Positions 53,218-62,977 of a stretch of DNA of 64,000 bases are shown here, piece after piece. Location of the stretch: contig JAUSTR010000002.1 of NCBI GenBank assembly GCA_030812955.1, positions 1 to 64,000 of the forward strand, read 5' to 3'. A program made the translations under genes and the position numbers. Position 1 is the stretch's first letter; every line of letters begins with the position of its first letter. The notes below the pieces were generated by a model that ran no database searches, was not told where the DNA came from, and saw only the letters and a list, made by a program, of their open reading frames with translations. This DNA is from Bacillus alveayuensis. GTDB lineage: Bacteria > Bacillota > Bacilli > Bacillales > Aeribacillaceae.

Positions 53218-54632
53218 ACTACGAACAACTTAATTGGAGTATAATTCGATTAAAAAAAGATGTTCATATTGATGATTTTTTTGATAATCACGTAGAGCAA
53301 TTTGAATTTTTTCAATCTAAAACAGGACATTTAACTTGTCTTTATGAGCAAAATGATGGAGAAAAATATTTGATTCATAGCAAATATGCTCCAATTAAAG
53401 AAGCTTCCCGTATGGTACAGTCACAACTAAAAGGATATGACTTTTTTGAAAGAGTGATTGTATATGGGTTTGGTTGTGGGCATCATATTCGGGAGCTGCA
53501 AAAAGTCGTAGATGATAATGTAGAAATTGAAGTATGGGAAACGAACATAACATTTTTTTACGAAGTATTAAAATATGATGATTTTACAAGCATTTTTAAA
53601 GATAAAAGGTTAAAAATAAAAATAACTCAACAAATTAATAAGTTTTTTTCAGAATTTGAATGTTTAGAACATAACAAGGTAGCTTTCATAGTTCATCAGC
53701 CTTCGTTACGGTTAATACCAAAGTTTTTACACTCATTTCAATTGGCACTAGAAAAATTTATGGTGAAGATAACTACCATAAGCAATTTTTCTCATGTTCT
53801 AAAAAACAACTTTTTGTCGAATATTTCCTTGCAAAACCCAAGCATTGCACCGTTTATTCAACAATTTGAAAATGATCCAATCATTATGGTCTCAGCAGGT
53901 CCATCTTTAGAAAAAAATATTCATATGTTGCATGAGGCTAAAAAACATTCTCTCATTTGCTGTGTTGGAACCGCATTAAAGCCGTTACTTAACTTTGGCA
54001 TTTATCCTGATTTTTTTATGATGATCGATCCAAAAGACCAAGTATTTGAACAAATAGAAGATCTATGTGATCTTAATATTCCGCTGTTTTACTTATCCAC
54101 TGTAAATAGGAATGTTCCGCTTAAGTACAAGGGATCGAAATTTATTGTTTATCAAGAAGGTTATCCGCTAGCAGAGGAATATGCATATAGGGAAGGAATT
54201 CCTATTATTCAGAGTGGTGGATCTGTTGCTACAGCATTATTTGATTTATTGTTAAAATTTGGTTTTTCCTCTATTTGTTTAGTGGGTCAAGATTTAGCTT
54301 ATACAAACCATCAGACCCATATCATTGATACTCACAATTTTAAACAGTTTGCATCTTTAAGTGATGATGTTATATATATACCGAGTTTTGATCAATTAGA
54401 TAAAGTTCCGACTTCAAAACAATTTCTTATATACCGTGACTGGTTTACAAATATTGCACGTTTAGAAAATCGCTCGTTATATAATGCAACAGAAGGTGGA
54501 GCATATATTGATGGATTTGAACATATTACGCTTTTTGAATTTATAGAAAAAAATAAGGAAATTGATATTTCAGCTACACGTAAGTATTTTAAAAGCTTAG
54601 TGCAGCTTCATGTTAACATGGGACGAATGTAA
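53214..54632 (+). CDS. Maf family (DUF115) glycosyltransferase 2
   Basis: The 472-residue protein has the same core as Maf 1: an N-terminal part with VIVYGFGCGHHIRELQ, then DPIIMVSAGPSLEKNIHML (about residue 222), GIYPDFFMMIDPKDQ, SGGSVATALFDLLLKFG, ICLVGQDLAYTNHQTH and NATEGGAYIDGFE. It lacks the C-terminal coiled-coil extension of Maf 1. The two may act on different residues or with different sugars. It could also be a partner or decoy; catalytic details of this family are incompletely known. Confidence 0.87.
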   Translation: MNYEQLNWSIIRLKKDVHIDDFFDNHVEQFEFFQSKTGHLTCLYEQNDGEKYLIHSKYAPIKEASRMVQSQLKGYDFFERVIVYGFGCGHHIRELQKVVDDNVEIEVWETNITFFYEVLKYDDFTSIFKDKRLKIKITQQINKFFSEFECLEHNKVAFIVHQPSLRLIPKFLHSFQLALEKFMVKITTISNFSHVLKNNFLSNISLQNPSIAPFIQQFENDPIIMVSAGPSLEKNIHMLHEAKKHSLICCVGTALKPLLNFGIYPDFFMMIDPKDQVFEQIEDLCDLNIPLFYLSTVNRNVPLKYKGSKFIVYQEGYPLAEEYAYREGIPIIQSGGSVATALFDLLLKFGFSSICLVGQDLAYTNHQTHIIDTHNFKQFASLSDDVIYIPSFDQLDKVPTSKQFLIYRDWFTNIARLENRSLYNATEGGAYIDGFEHITLFEFIEKNKEIDISATRKYFKSLVQLHVNMGRM

Positions 54633-54741
54633 GATCATTCAGTTAGTATCTTAAGGTATGATTTTAGAGAGATCTTTTAAATAATTGACTATGAGCGAGC
54701 TCGTTAAGCCTCTTTTGCAGGAATTGTTTTAATGGGATTAG

Positions 54742-55812
<1,071 letters not shown>

Positions 55813-55852
55813 AACGTTTCTTCTACTTTTTTCTAGTTTAGGAGTGAGATAT

Positions 55853-57037
55853 ATGGAGAAAGATAAAATTTTTGAACCTGTCAGACAATCGTATTTACCA
55901 TATGGAAGGCAATGGATTGATGAAGATGATATTGAAGCTGTTATAGAAGTACTGAAAGGAAGCTATTTAACAACGGGTCCATATCTTGCAAAGTTTGAAC
56001 AAGCTGTTGCAGAATATGTTGGAGCCAAATATGCTGTTGCTTTTTCGAATGGAACGGCGGCATTACATGGAGCTTGCTTTGCAGCCGGAATAGGCAATGG
56101 AGATGAAGTCATTACGACACCAATGACTTTTGCTGCTAGTGCGAACTGTGTGATTTATCAAGGCGGGACACCTATTTTTTCTGATATCGATGAAAAAACA
56201 TATAATATAGACCCTAATAAAATTGAGGAAAAGATTTCTGATAAAACGAAAGCAATTATTCCGGTTGATTTTACAGGTCAACCTACTGAATTAGATGGAA
56301 TTTTAGAAATTGCGAAAAAACATAACCTTGTAGTGATTGAGGATGCTGCACATGCATTAGGGGCTGTATATAAAGGGAAAAAGGTTGGCTCCATTAGTGA
56401 TATGACGATGTTTAGCTTTCATCCGGTAAAACATATTACGACAGGTGAAGGCGGAATTATTACGACAAACAATAGAAAATACTATGATAAATTACTGCAA
56501 TTCCGCTCTCACGGAATTACACGTGAGCAAGAAAAACTAAATGAATATCATGGTTCTTGGTATTATGAAATGCAGTTTTTAGGCTATAATTATCGTATGA
56601 CAGATATTCAAGCTGCTTTAGGGACAAGTCAGTTGAAGAAAATTGATCAGTTTGTGGAATTGAGAAGAAAATACGTTTCAATTTATAACGAAGCATTTAA
56701 AGAGATGGATGAAATAATCACGCCATTTCAACATGAAAATGGGGAATCAAGCTGGCATTTATATATCATCCGTTTAAATTTAGACAAGCTCACTGCGTCT
56801 AGACGTGAAATTTTTGAGGCATTGCACCAGCAAAACATCGGTGTCAATGTTCATTACATTCCTGTCTATTTCCAACCTTATTACCAACAACTTGGCTATC
56901 AAAAGGGAATATGCCCGAATGCTGAAAAATTGTATAATGAAATGATTACCTTGCCTTTATTCCCGGCTATGAGTGAAAAAGATGTTCATGATGTTATTAA
57001 GGCTGTCAAGCAGACGATAGATTACTATAAAAAATAG
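55853..57037 (+). CDS. pseC: UDP-4-amino-4,6-dideoxy-AltNAc transaminase PseC
   Basis: PseC is a PLP-dependent DegT/DnrJ/EryC1-family enzyme that aminates the PseB product at C4. ATG at 55853 follows AGGAGTGA. The 394 residues include YLPYGRQWIDEDDIEAV, FSNGTAALHGACFAAG, VVIEDAAHALGAVY and the PLP lysine motif FSFHPVKHITTGEGG. The C-terminal VHYIPVYFQPYYQQLGY segment is typical of the nonulosonic branch. Confidence 0.95.
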   Translation: MEKDKIFEPVRQSYLPYGRQWIDEDDIEAVIEVLKGSYLTTGPYLAKFEQAVAEYVGAKYAVAFSNGTAALHGACFAAGIGNGDEVITTPMTFAASANCVIYQGGTPIFSDIDEKTYNIDPNKIEEKISDKTKAIIPVDFTGQPTELDGILEIAKKHNLVVIEDAAHALGAVYKGKKVGSISDMTMFSFHPVKHITTGEGGIITTNNRKYYDKLLQFRSHGITREQEKLNEYHGSWYYEMQFLGYNYRMTDIQAALGTSQLKKIDQFVELRRKYVSIYNEAFKEMDEIITPFQHENGESSWHLYIIRLNLDKLTASRREIFEALHQQNIGVNVHYIPVYFQPYYQQLGYQKGICPNAEKLYNEMITLPLFPAMSEKDVHDVIKAVKQTIDYYKK

Positions 57038-57090
57038 GGTAGTGTCAAAAAAACTATGAAAACTTAGTTTTGGAGCGAGAAGGTGGAAAA

Positions 57091-57822
57091 ATGAAAGTTG
57101 CTGCCATTATCCAAGCCCGTATGGGTTCTACGAGACTTCAGGGGAAAATATTAAAAAAAGTATTAGACAAAACATTACTAGAATATCAAATTGAACGAGT
57201 GAAAAGAGCAAAAAGTATTGATGAAATCATTATCGCCACAACTACGAAAGAAAGTGATGACCAAATTGTTCAACTATGTCAGCAACTTTCGATACCTTAT
57301 TATCGAGGATCAGAGGAAGATGTGCTGTCTCGTTATTTTGAAGCTGCTACACAATTTAATGCAGATGTCATTGTTCGATTAACATCAGACTGCCCAATTA
57401 TAGACCCGAATGTTATTGATAAGGTTGTAACACATTATTTGGAAAATAAAGATCGATACGATTACGTTTCAAACACATTAACTCGCACCTATCCAAGAGG
57501 ACTGGATACAGAAGTGATGTCATATAAAGTGTTAAAAAGAGCTCACGAAGAAGCTAAAGAGACAGCTTACCGCGAGCATGTCACTGCTTATATATATCAT
57601 CATCCTGATCAATTTAGACTTTGTAATGTTTCAAATGAAATGGACGAAAGTAGGCATCGTTGGACAGTAGATACAGAGGAAGATTTTTTATTAATTCAAA
57701 ACATATTAGAAACATTGTACCCAATAAATCCATTATTTACTTTAGAAGATGTCATTCGGATTTTACGAGATAAGCCTGAATGGGCAGAAATTAATGCCCA
57801 TATCGAACAAAAGAAACTATAG
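57091..57822 (+). CDS. pseF: Pseudaminic acid cytidylyltransferase-type protein PseF
   Basis: PseF activates pseudaminic acid with CTP. ATG at 57091 follows GAAGGTGG; the frame opens at 57070. The 243-residue protein has the nucleotide-binding start AAIIQARMGSTRLQGKIL, then YYRGSEEDVLSRYFEAA, VIVRLTSDCPIIDP and YVSNTLTRTYPRGLDTEVM. This is the SpsF-like form common in Bacillaceae pse clusters. The position between pseC and pseG supports the role. A strict SpsF activity on another sugar cannot be excluded. Confidence 0.9.
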   Translation: MKVAAIIQARMGSTRLQGKILKKVLDKTLLEYQIERVKRAKSIDEIIIATTTKESDDQIVQLCQQLSIPYYRGSEEDVLSRYFEAATQFNADVIVRLTSDCPIIDPNVIDKVVTHYLENKDRYDYVSNTLTRTYPRGLDTEVMSYKVLKRAHEEAKETAYREHVTAYIYHHPDQFRLCNVSNEMDESRHRWTVDTEEDFLLIQNILETLYPINPLFTLEDVIRILRDKPEWAEINAHIEQKKL

Positions 57823-57836
57823 GTTGTGTTTTCAAA

Positions 57837-58931
57837 ATGAATGTTGTATTTAGGGTTGACTCATCAGTAACGATTGGAACTGGTCACGTGATGAGATGTT
57901 TAACATTGGCAAATCAACTAAAAAAACAAGTTAATGCCGATGTTTCTTTTATATGCAGAGATCTTGAAGGCAATTTAATTCATTTTATTAAAGACAATGG
58001 TTTTCGCGTTTTAGTTCTCCCAAAAATTCAAATAAATAAGGCTGACCGTCTTGCTATTTTTCAATGGTATGAAAAAAATTGGAAACAAGATGTATATGAA
58101 ACTCAATTCTTGTTTAAAAAATATAATTTTTCAATAGATTTATTAGTTGTCGATCATTATGGATTGGATAGTAAATGGGAGAGCAAGATAAAGCCTTTTT
58201 CAAAAAAAATAATGGTGATCGATGATTTAGCAAATCGGAAACATGTTTGTGATTTTCTCCTTGATCAAAACTGGCATTTAAATTATCAAAAAAGATATCA
58301 ACATTTAGTTTCTCCTGAATGTAAGCAACTATTAGGTCCCAATTATGTGTTGTTAAGGGAAGAATTTATCGTAGCTTCTCGTCAGAAACGCATTCGTGAT
58401 GGGAAAATTCGTAACATTCTTGTTTTCTTTGGCGGAACGGATCATACGAATGAAACGATCAAAACACTGAATGCAATGGCTTTATTAGAAAATAACATAA
58501 AAGTAAATGTTGTTGTAGGTTCATCTAATAAAAGAAAACATGAAATTCGAGAATATTGTGATCGATATCTCAACTTCTTTTTTCATTGCCAAGTGTCAAA
58601 CATGGCAGAATTGATGAATGAAGCAGATTTAGCAATCGGAGCTGGCGGAACAACAACATGGGAAAGATGTTATTTAGGGCTTCCATCCATTACAATTATT
58701 GTAGCGGATAATCAAATAGAGTTAACGGATTCTGTTAGCAAGTTTGGTGCGACTATTAATCTTGGATTTAGTGATGAAGTTACATCTGATCAAATATTTG
58801 AGGCTGTAAAAGATTTAATCGAGCATCCTAAAAAAGTTCAATTACTATCTGAACGTGCTTCTAAACTTGTCAATCACAAAATTGTAAATACTTATCCAGT
58901 TGTTAAGGTAATTATGGAGGAACTAAAATGA
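57837..58931 (+). CDS. pseG: UDP-sugar hydrolase PseG
   Basis: PseG removes UDP from the 2,4-diacetamido-trideoxy-altrose intermediate. The 364-residue GT-B-like protein has the catalytic-His motif GTGHVMRCLTLANQL near its N-terminus, VVDHYGLDSKWE, VIDDLANRKHVCDFLLDQN, FFGGTDHTNET and GAGGTTTWERCYLGLPSI. The stop overlaps the pseH start by four bases. Confidence 0.93.
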   Translation: MNVVFRVDSSVTIGTGHVMRCLTLANQLKKQVNADVSFICRDLEGNLIHFIKDNGFRVLVLPKIQINKADRLAIFQWYEKNWKQDVYETQFLFKKYNFSIDLLVVDHYGLDSKWESKIKPFSKKIMVIDDLANRKHVCDFLLDQNWHLNYQKRYQHLVSPECKQLLGPNYVLLREEFIVASRQKRIRDGKIRNILVFFGGTDHTNETIKTLNAMALLENNIKVNVVVGSSNKRKHEIREYCDRYLNFFFHCQVSNMAELMNEADLAIGAGGTTTWERCYLGLPSITIIVADNQIELTDSVSKFGATINLGFSDEVTSDQIFEAVKDLIEHPKKVQLLSERASKLVNHKIVNTYPVVKVIMEELK

Positions 58932-59485
58932 ATCTGTTAGAATGTGCAAGATTGGAAGATATGAATTCCTCACATTTAGAAATGGTGTTAAATTGGAGAA
59001 ATCAGGAACATATTCGATCCGTAATGTTTCATGATTGGGTCATTTCGCTAGAAGAACATAGAATGTGGTTTGACAAAATTAAAAAAGACGAGCGAATCAT
59101 TGTGAAAATTTTTTACTTAGAGAATGTTCCAGTTGGGGTTGTAAATTTTACTAATATCGATTTTGAAAATAGCAAATGTTCTTGGGGATTTTATGTTGGT
59201 GATCAAAACGCGCCAAAAGGTTCAGGAACTTTAATGGGATACTTAGCCTTGAATTTTGTATTTGAAGAGTTAAACATCCGTAAATTATGTGCCGAGATAA
59301 TCAGCTTCAATGAAAGAAGCATTCGTTATCATCAGCGGTTAGGTTTTAAAACAGAAGGTGTTTTGAGAGAACACGTCCTTAAAAATAAACAATATGCAGA
59401 TGTCATATTAATGGCTTTATTTAATAAAGAATGGAAAGAACAAAAAAGTATAATACAACATATGATAGAAGGAATGAGAGCATGA
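58928..59485 (+). CDS. pseH: UDP-sugar N-acetyltransferase PseH
   Basis: PseH acetylates the 4-amino group using acetyl-CoA. This 185-residue GNAT-fold protein contains VLNWRNQEHIRSVMFHDW, a PseH/SpsH signature, then WGFYVGDQNAPKGSGTLMGYLAL (CoA-binding region), and FNERSIRYHQRLGFKTEGVLREH. It overlaps pseG at its start and pseI at its stop (ATGA). Confidence 0.93.
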   Translation: MNLLECARLEDMNSSHLEMVLNWRNQEHIRSVMFHDWVISLEEHRMWFDKIKKDERIIVKIFYLENVPVGVVNFTNIDFENSKCSWGFYVGDQNAPKGSGTLMGYLALNFVFEELNIRKLCAEIISFNERSIRYHQRLGFKTEGVLREHVLKNKQYADVILMALFNKEWKEQKSIIQHMIEGMRA

Positions 59486-60531
59486 ACGAAATTATTGTTG
59501 AAGCAAGAAGGATTGGATCAAATCATAAACCATTTATTATCGCAGAAATGTCTGGGAATCATAATCAATCCTTAGAACGTGCTTTAGCGATTGTTGAGGC
59601 AGCTTCCAAGGCTGGAGCACATGCGTTAAAGATTCAAACATATACAGCGGATACAATGACATTAAATTTGGAAAATCCGGAATTTAAAATTGAAGATAGC
59701 GATAGTTTATGGAAGGGACATACGTTATATCAGCTATACCAACAAGCCTATACTCCTTGGGAGTGGCACAAACCTATTTTTGATCGTGCTCGAGAATTAG
59801 GGATGATTCCTTTTAGCACCCCTTTCGATGAAACAGCAGTAGACTTTTTAGAAGAATTAAACGTACCAATGTATAAGATTGCATCTTTTGAAAATACTGA
59901 TATTCCACTTATTAAAAAAGTTGCTTCAACAGGGAAACCGATGATCATTTCAACAGGAATGGCAACGGTGGCCGAATTAGATGAAACTGTGAGAGCAGCA
60001 AGAGAAGCAGGATGTAAGGATTTGATTCTTTTAAAATGTACAAGCACTTATCCGGCTTCTCCTGAACATACAAATATACTGACAATTCCTCATATGAGTG
60101 AGCTATTTAACTGTCAAGTTGGTTTATCGGATCATACGATGGGAGTAGGAGTTGCAGTTGCAAGTGTTGCGTTGGGAGCAACGGTCATTGAAAAGCACTT
60201 TACCTTATCAAGAGCAGATGGCGGGGTAGACTCTGCATTTTCAATGGAGCCTGATGAAATGAAAGCATTAGTAGTAGAAACTGAAAGAGCATGGCAGGCG
60301 TTAGGGGAAGTGAAATACGGACCAACTGAGAAAGAGAAAGCATCGCTGAAATTTAGACGTTCGTTGTATGTAGCTAAAGATATAAAACAAGGGGAAAAAT
60401 TTAATAAAGAAAATATTAGAGTAGTACGACCAGGTTATGGCTTAGCTCCTAAATATTATGAGCGATTAATTGGGAAAGAAGCTAAACAAGATATTAAAGC
60501 GGGAACCCCATTAAGTTGGGAGTTTTTATAA
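59482..60531 (+). CDS. pseI: Pseudaminic acid synthase PseI
   Basis: PseI condenses the trideoxy-altrose product with phosphoenolpyruvate to give pseudaminic acid. ATG at 59482 overlaps the pseH stop; the frame opens at 59431. The 349 residues have the NeuB/Spse domain (FIIAEMSGNHNQSLERALAI, KIQTYTADTMTL, PFSTPFDETAVDFLE, KCTSTYPASPE, GLSDHTMGVGVAVASVALGA, EKHFTLSRADGGVDSAFS) and a C-terminal SAF (antifreeze-like) domain from about residue 285 (RRSLYVAKDIKQGEKF). It ends the pse operon. Confidence 0.95.
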   Translation: MNEIIVEARRIGSNHKPFIIAEMSGNHNQSLERALAIVEAASKAGAHALKIQTYTADTMTLNLENPEFKIEDSDSLWKGHTLYQLYQQAYTPWEWHKPIFDRARELGMIPFSTPFDETAVDFLEELNVPMYKIASFENTDIPLIKKVASTGKPMIISTGMATVAELDETVRAAREAGCKDLILLKCTSTYPASPEHTNILTIPHMSELFNCQVGLSDHTMGVGVAVASVALGATVIEKHFTLSRADGGVDSAFSMEPDEMKALVVETERAWQALGEVKYGPTEKEKASLKFRRSLYVAKDIKQGEKFNKENIRVVRPGYGLAPKYYERLIGKEAKQDIKAGTPLSWEFL

Positions 60532-61268
60532 AGTGATACGGTTACATTTGTTAGAAAAACGCTTTGTCAAATATATGAGAATACTTTGTTATATTGACGA
60601 TTGTCATAACTATAGTTTGTAAGTTGTGCATGAAGAATTTAATGCTGTATGTACAACAAAAAACTGAAAAGAAATAGATTTATAATATATCGGATTATTT
60701 ATAGAATGCTCGATAAGTTATTTATTATAAACATCCCATCATGAGCGTCATGTAAATATAGTTTCAATATTCTGTAAAATTATTTTTTGACTTTTTGCCA
60801 ACAAGACAAAACCTAAAAGTTGAAGCTTCATTTAGGTAGTAATTTCGAAAGATAGCTTGGTTGAAGTTTAGTAGCATGATTTGTTTTTCGTATTGAATCT
60901 GTTCTGTATTTTCGAGTTTAAAATAGTCTTCAAAAATTGTTTTTCGAATGAGTTGTTTTTATAAAATACTGTGGTTGAGTAATTTTGATTACAATAATCG
61001 CCATAAAAACAAACAAGGTACCTCTTATGCCATGTGGAGCTGTATTTTCACAGCATCAATGGGAATATTTTGCTTCGCCGCATAGTAAATGAACTCTACG
61101 AGGCTATGTCTTTTTTTTGCACAGGAGATCGAGCCTATCCGAAAAACTTGCTGTTGGACTTGAACATGCTGTACACATAAGCAAGTTGTACAAAGATTCA
61201 ATACCGTTTCATTGTCTGACGTTTGCGAATGAGGTATACATCAAGTTCCATCAAGCCTCAGGAGGAGA
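60532..61268 (+). other. Decayed intergenic region after pseI
   Basis: No intact gene is supported. On the minus strand a 65-codon open stretch (60764-60958) reads like protein (KTIFEDYFKLENTEQIQYEK, LLNFNQAIFRNYYLNE). A second short stretch (about 61025-61115) reads HSLVEFIYYAAKQNIPIDAV before a stop. Neither has a start or a recognised family. They may be remnants of one or two lost genes, possibly a mobile element. A 65-codon plus-strand frame at 61117-61314 overlaps the tandem array and is judged non-coding. Confidence 0.4.
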
Positions 61269-61476
61269 TGAAGTACAAAAAGAAGCAATGGTAGATGATG
61301 AATGTCCGTCATGAGGGTTTTGAAGGACATAATGGAGATAGAAAGCATAAAAAATGTCCTTCATACGACTCCTAAAGGACATAATGAAGATAGATAGAAG
61401 AGAAAAAGTCCTTCATTGGACTTCTGAAGTACAAAAATTAAGATAGAAAAGAAGAGAAATGACTAAACATTTGGAT
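61269..61476 (+). repeat. 52-bp tandem array with palindromic units
   Basis: Four units begin at 61269, 61321, 61373 and 61425, exactly 52 bases apart, each opening with TGAAGTACA, TGAAGGACA or TAAAGGACA. In unit 2 TGAAGGACAT and ATGTCCTTCA form a perfect 10-bp inverted pair, and units 1 and 3 keep weaker versions of it. Units share about half to two thirds of their bases. This is not CRISPR: there are no constant repeats separated by unique spacers. Confidence 0.7.
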
Positions 61477-61500
61477 TCTTTGATGGTCCATGTCTTCTCT

Positions 61501-61547
61501 TTTGTTTGGATGTAAATTTATGTTAGGGAATTCGCTCATCTACATTA
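61501..61547 (+). repeat. 47-bp repeat, right copy
   Basis: This matches 49-95 at 45 of 47 bases by eye and follows the 52-bp array directly. The similarity to the left copy also includes ttggattc at 61471. Confidence 0.65.
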
Positions 61548-61663
61548 AAATATTTTAAAGCAGTTAATAATAGGTAACGGCTAATAAAGATCTTTTTTAA
61601 CATAAGCGTACGAATCGTATTCACGAGTTGGACATGATAAGATATCCAATAGCGAATTTGCAT

Positions 61664-61690
61664 GAAAAAAATATGAAAGTCTGTCGATAT
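61664..61690 (+). promoter_or_regulatory. SigD-type promoter before yjfB
   Basis: GAAA (61664-61667), 15 bases, GTCGATAT (61683-61690) matches TAAA-N15-GCCGATAT at three of four and seven of eight positions. It is 39 bases before the yjfB start. Confidence 0.6.
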
Positions 61691-61728
61691 AAAATATGAA
61701 TCCCATTTTTAATATCGGAGTTGATGAA

Positions 61729-61920
61729 ATGGATATTTCTTTACTATCAGTGGCTATGAGCCAAGCGAATGTTCAACAGCAGGCAAGCTTGTCAGTATTT
61801 AAGATTGCGATGAATACGGCCGAGCAAAATGGACAAAATATGGCGGAAATGTTAAAAGGCTCGCAGCCACCTGTATCCCTCGAAGCGCATTTAGGAAATA
61901 CGATTGATTTGAAAGGGTAA
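61729..61920 (+). CDS. yjfB: YjfB family putative motility protein
   Basis: ATG at 61729 follows a GGAG site; the frame opens at 61696. The 63-residue protein matches B. subtilis YjfB along its length: MDISLLSVAMSQANVQQQAS, then VFKIAMNTAEQNGQN and a C-terminal HLGNTIDLKG. The family is linked to motility regulons but has no defined function. The SigD-type promoter upstream agrees with that. Confidence 0.85.
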   Translation: MDISLLSVAMSQANVQQQASLSVFKIAMNTAEQNGQNMAEMLKGSQPPVSLEAHLGNTIDLKG

Positions 61921-61925
61921 GCTGT

Positions 61926-61967
61926 AAGTATAGGGGTGAGAAAAACATCTTGCCCCCATACTTTTTT
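61926..61967 (+). terminator. Terminator after yjfB
   Basis: AAGTATAGGGG and CCCCATACTT pair with one bulge around a loop of about 20 bases, followed by TTTTT. Confidence 0.65.
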
Positions 61968-62121
61968 CCATAAAAAAGATGCTTTTATTTAAACATGAAG
62001 CAAGATTTTTAAAATTCTTCTTACGTGGGATTTTAGCAAAATGATTTGGGTAATGAATCTTTGTGAAGCGATTTTTGACAAAAAAAGAAGTGAAGCAATC
62101 ACTTTTTGAGGTAGTTGTATG

Positions 62122-62436
62122 TTACATGATTTTTTTTCGTAACGTACGGATGGCAACGTCATGTTCACCGATAATTTCGTAAACGGATTTGAAGCTTTCT
62201 TGGAGGTTTTTCACTTCTTCGTTTGTTTCCATAACAGCTTGTTTAATCGCTTTTTGTTCCTCTTCAACCCGATCCAGCCGCTCTTCAACCCGATCCAGCC
62301 GCTCTTCAACCCGATCCAGCCGCTCTTCAACCCGATCCAACCGTTCTTCAATTCGATCGAGTCGTGCATGTACATTTTTTAATTCATGGTCAATAGACGT
62401 CACTTTTTCTAAAATTAAGTCAAGCTTCTTTTCCAC
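62122..62436 (-). CDS. Coiled-coil protein with heptad repeats
   Basis: On the minus strand GTG at 62436 follows an AAAGGAG site and is preferred over ATG at 62502. The 104-residue product is almost entirely coiled coil: five copies of the seven-residue unit RLDRVEE (first and last slightly altered), flanked by HELKNVHAR and EEEQKAIKQAVMETNEEVKNLQE. The ending DVAIRTLRKKIM is basic. It resembles the small coiled-coil proteins of Bacilli and phages without a firm role. The repeats are nearly identical in DNA (21-bp period, 62261-62365), so length may vary by slippage. Confidence 0.65.
   Translation of the reverse strand: MEKKLDLILEKVTSIDHELKNVHARLDRIEERLDRVEERLDRVEERLDRVEERLDRVEEEQKAIKQAVMETNEEVKNLQESFKSVYEIIGEHDVAIRTLRKKIM
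62261..62365 (+). repeat. 21-bp tandem repeat in coiled-coil gene
   Basis: Units tcttcaacccgatccagccgc start at 62261, 62282 and 62303, with diverging units at 62324 and 62345. The period of 21 bases equals one heptad, so copy changes keep the frame. Confidence 0.85.
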
Positions 62437-62498
62437 TTTTTTGCTCCTTTCAGAAAAAAATTTCCCCTCTTCAAGTTTATTCGAAAGGAATGATTGTG

Positions 62499-62707
62499 AC
62501 AAGCTTGTTATTTATGTTGATGTGATGGGAGTTATGGAAGGTGATGCTGTCCCACAGGTGTTTATTCCGGAGCTGGTGGAATATTATAAAAATGGGTAAT
62601 TCCCATTTGATAAATTGGTTCGTTTTTACCCGTTTGACGAAATTAACGAAGCCTTTGAAGATTCAAAAAATGACTCAACGATCCAACCAATTTTAAAAAT
62701 AAGCTAA
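62499..62707 (+). pseudogene. Zinc-type alcohol dehydrogenase, C-terminal fragment
   Basis: The frame reads VYVDVMGVMEGDAVPQVFIPEL and VEYYKNG, meets a stop (TAA where the family has Lys), and continues in the same frame with [19 protein letters not shown] and IQPILKIS. This is the end of MDR-family NAD-dependent alcohol dehydrogenases (aryl-alcohol type). Only about 65 of some 365 residues remain and a nonsense mutation is present. It begins beside the upstream region of the coiled-coil gene. Confidence 0.7.
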
Positions 62708-62714
62708 TGTTTGT

Positions 62715-62734
62715 CCCGAGTTCATCGGGGTTTT
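62715..62734 (+). terminator. Short terminator after dehydrogenase remnant
   Basis: CCCGA and TCGGG pair around a four-base loop and are followed by GTTTTT. It was probably the terminator of the lost dehydrogenase gene. Confidence 0.5.
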
Positions 62735-62738
62735 TAAC

Positions 62739-62927
62739 ATCTTGAGAAGATGCTCCAAATGTAAACATGATGGAAATGAAACAAAATTAATTTTTCGAAT
62801 AGATGATGAATTATATGATGATGGTAGGGTGATCGAAGAAAAAATCGCCCCGCTTTGTCGATTAGGTGGAGCGAACTATGCAGAAATTGGCCATATTTTT
62901 TCGATTCCAAGACCGACATTAAAATAA
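62739..62927 (+). pseudogene. Flavin reductase family, C-terminal fragment
   Basis: About 45 residues match the end of flavin reductase-like (flavoredoxin/YwrF-type) proteins: ELYDDGRVIEEKIAPLCRLGG and NYAEIGHIFSIPRPTLK. The full family has about 200 residues, so the N-terminal three quarters are lost. The sequence before it (RRCSKCKHDGNE) does not belong to the family. It is a relic next to another relic. Confidence 0.65.
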
Positions 62928-62977
62928 TAAGGGGATGTCCCTAGTTCGCGAAAGCTGATTTTCGTATGTGCAAACAG

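Noticed and set aside
60764..60958. 65-codon minus-strand frame after pseI as a gene
   Set aside because: It reads like protein but has no start codon context or recognisable family, and is flanked by stops; it is mentioned only as a possible remnant.
61117..61314. 65-codon plus-strand frame before yjfB
   Set aside because: It runs into the 52-bp tandem array and shows no start signal or family resemblance.
61269..61476. Regular 52-bp spacing suggested a CRISPR array
   Set aside because: All parts of the unit are diverged to a similar degree; there is no constant repeat with unique spacers and no cas genes are near.
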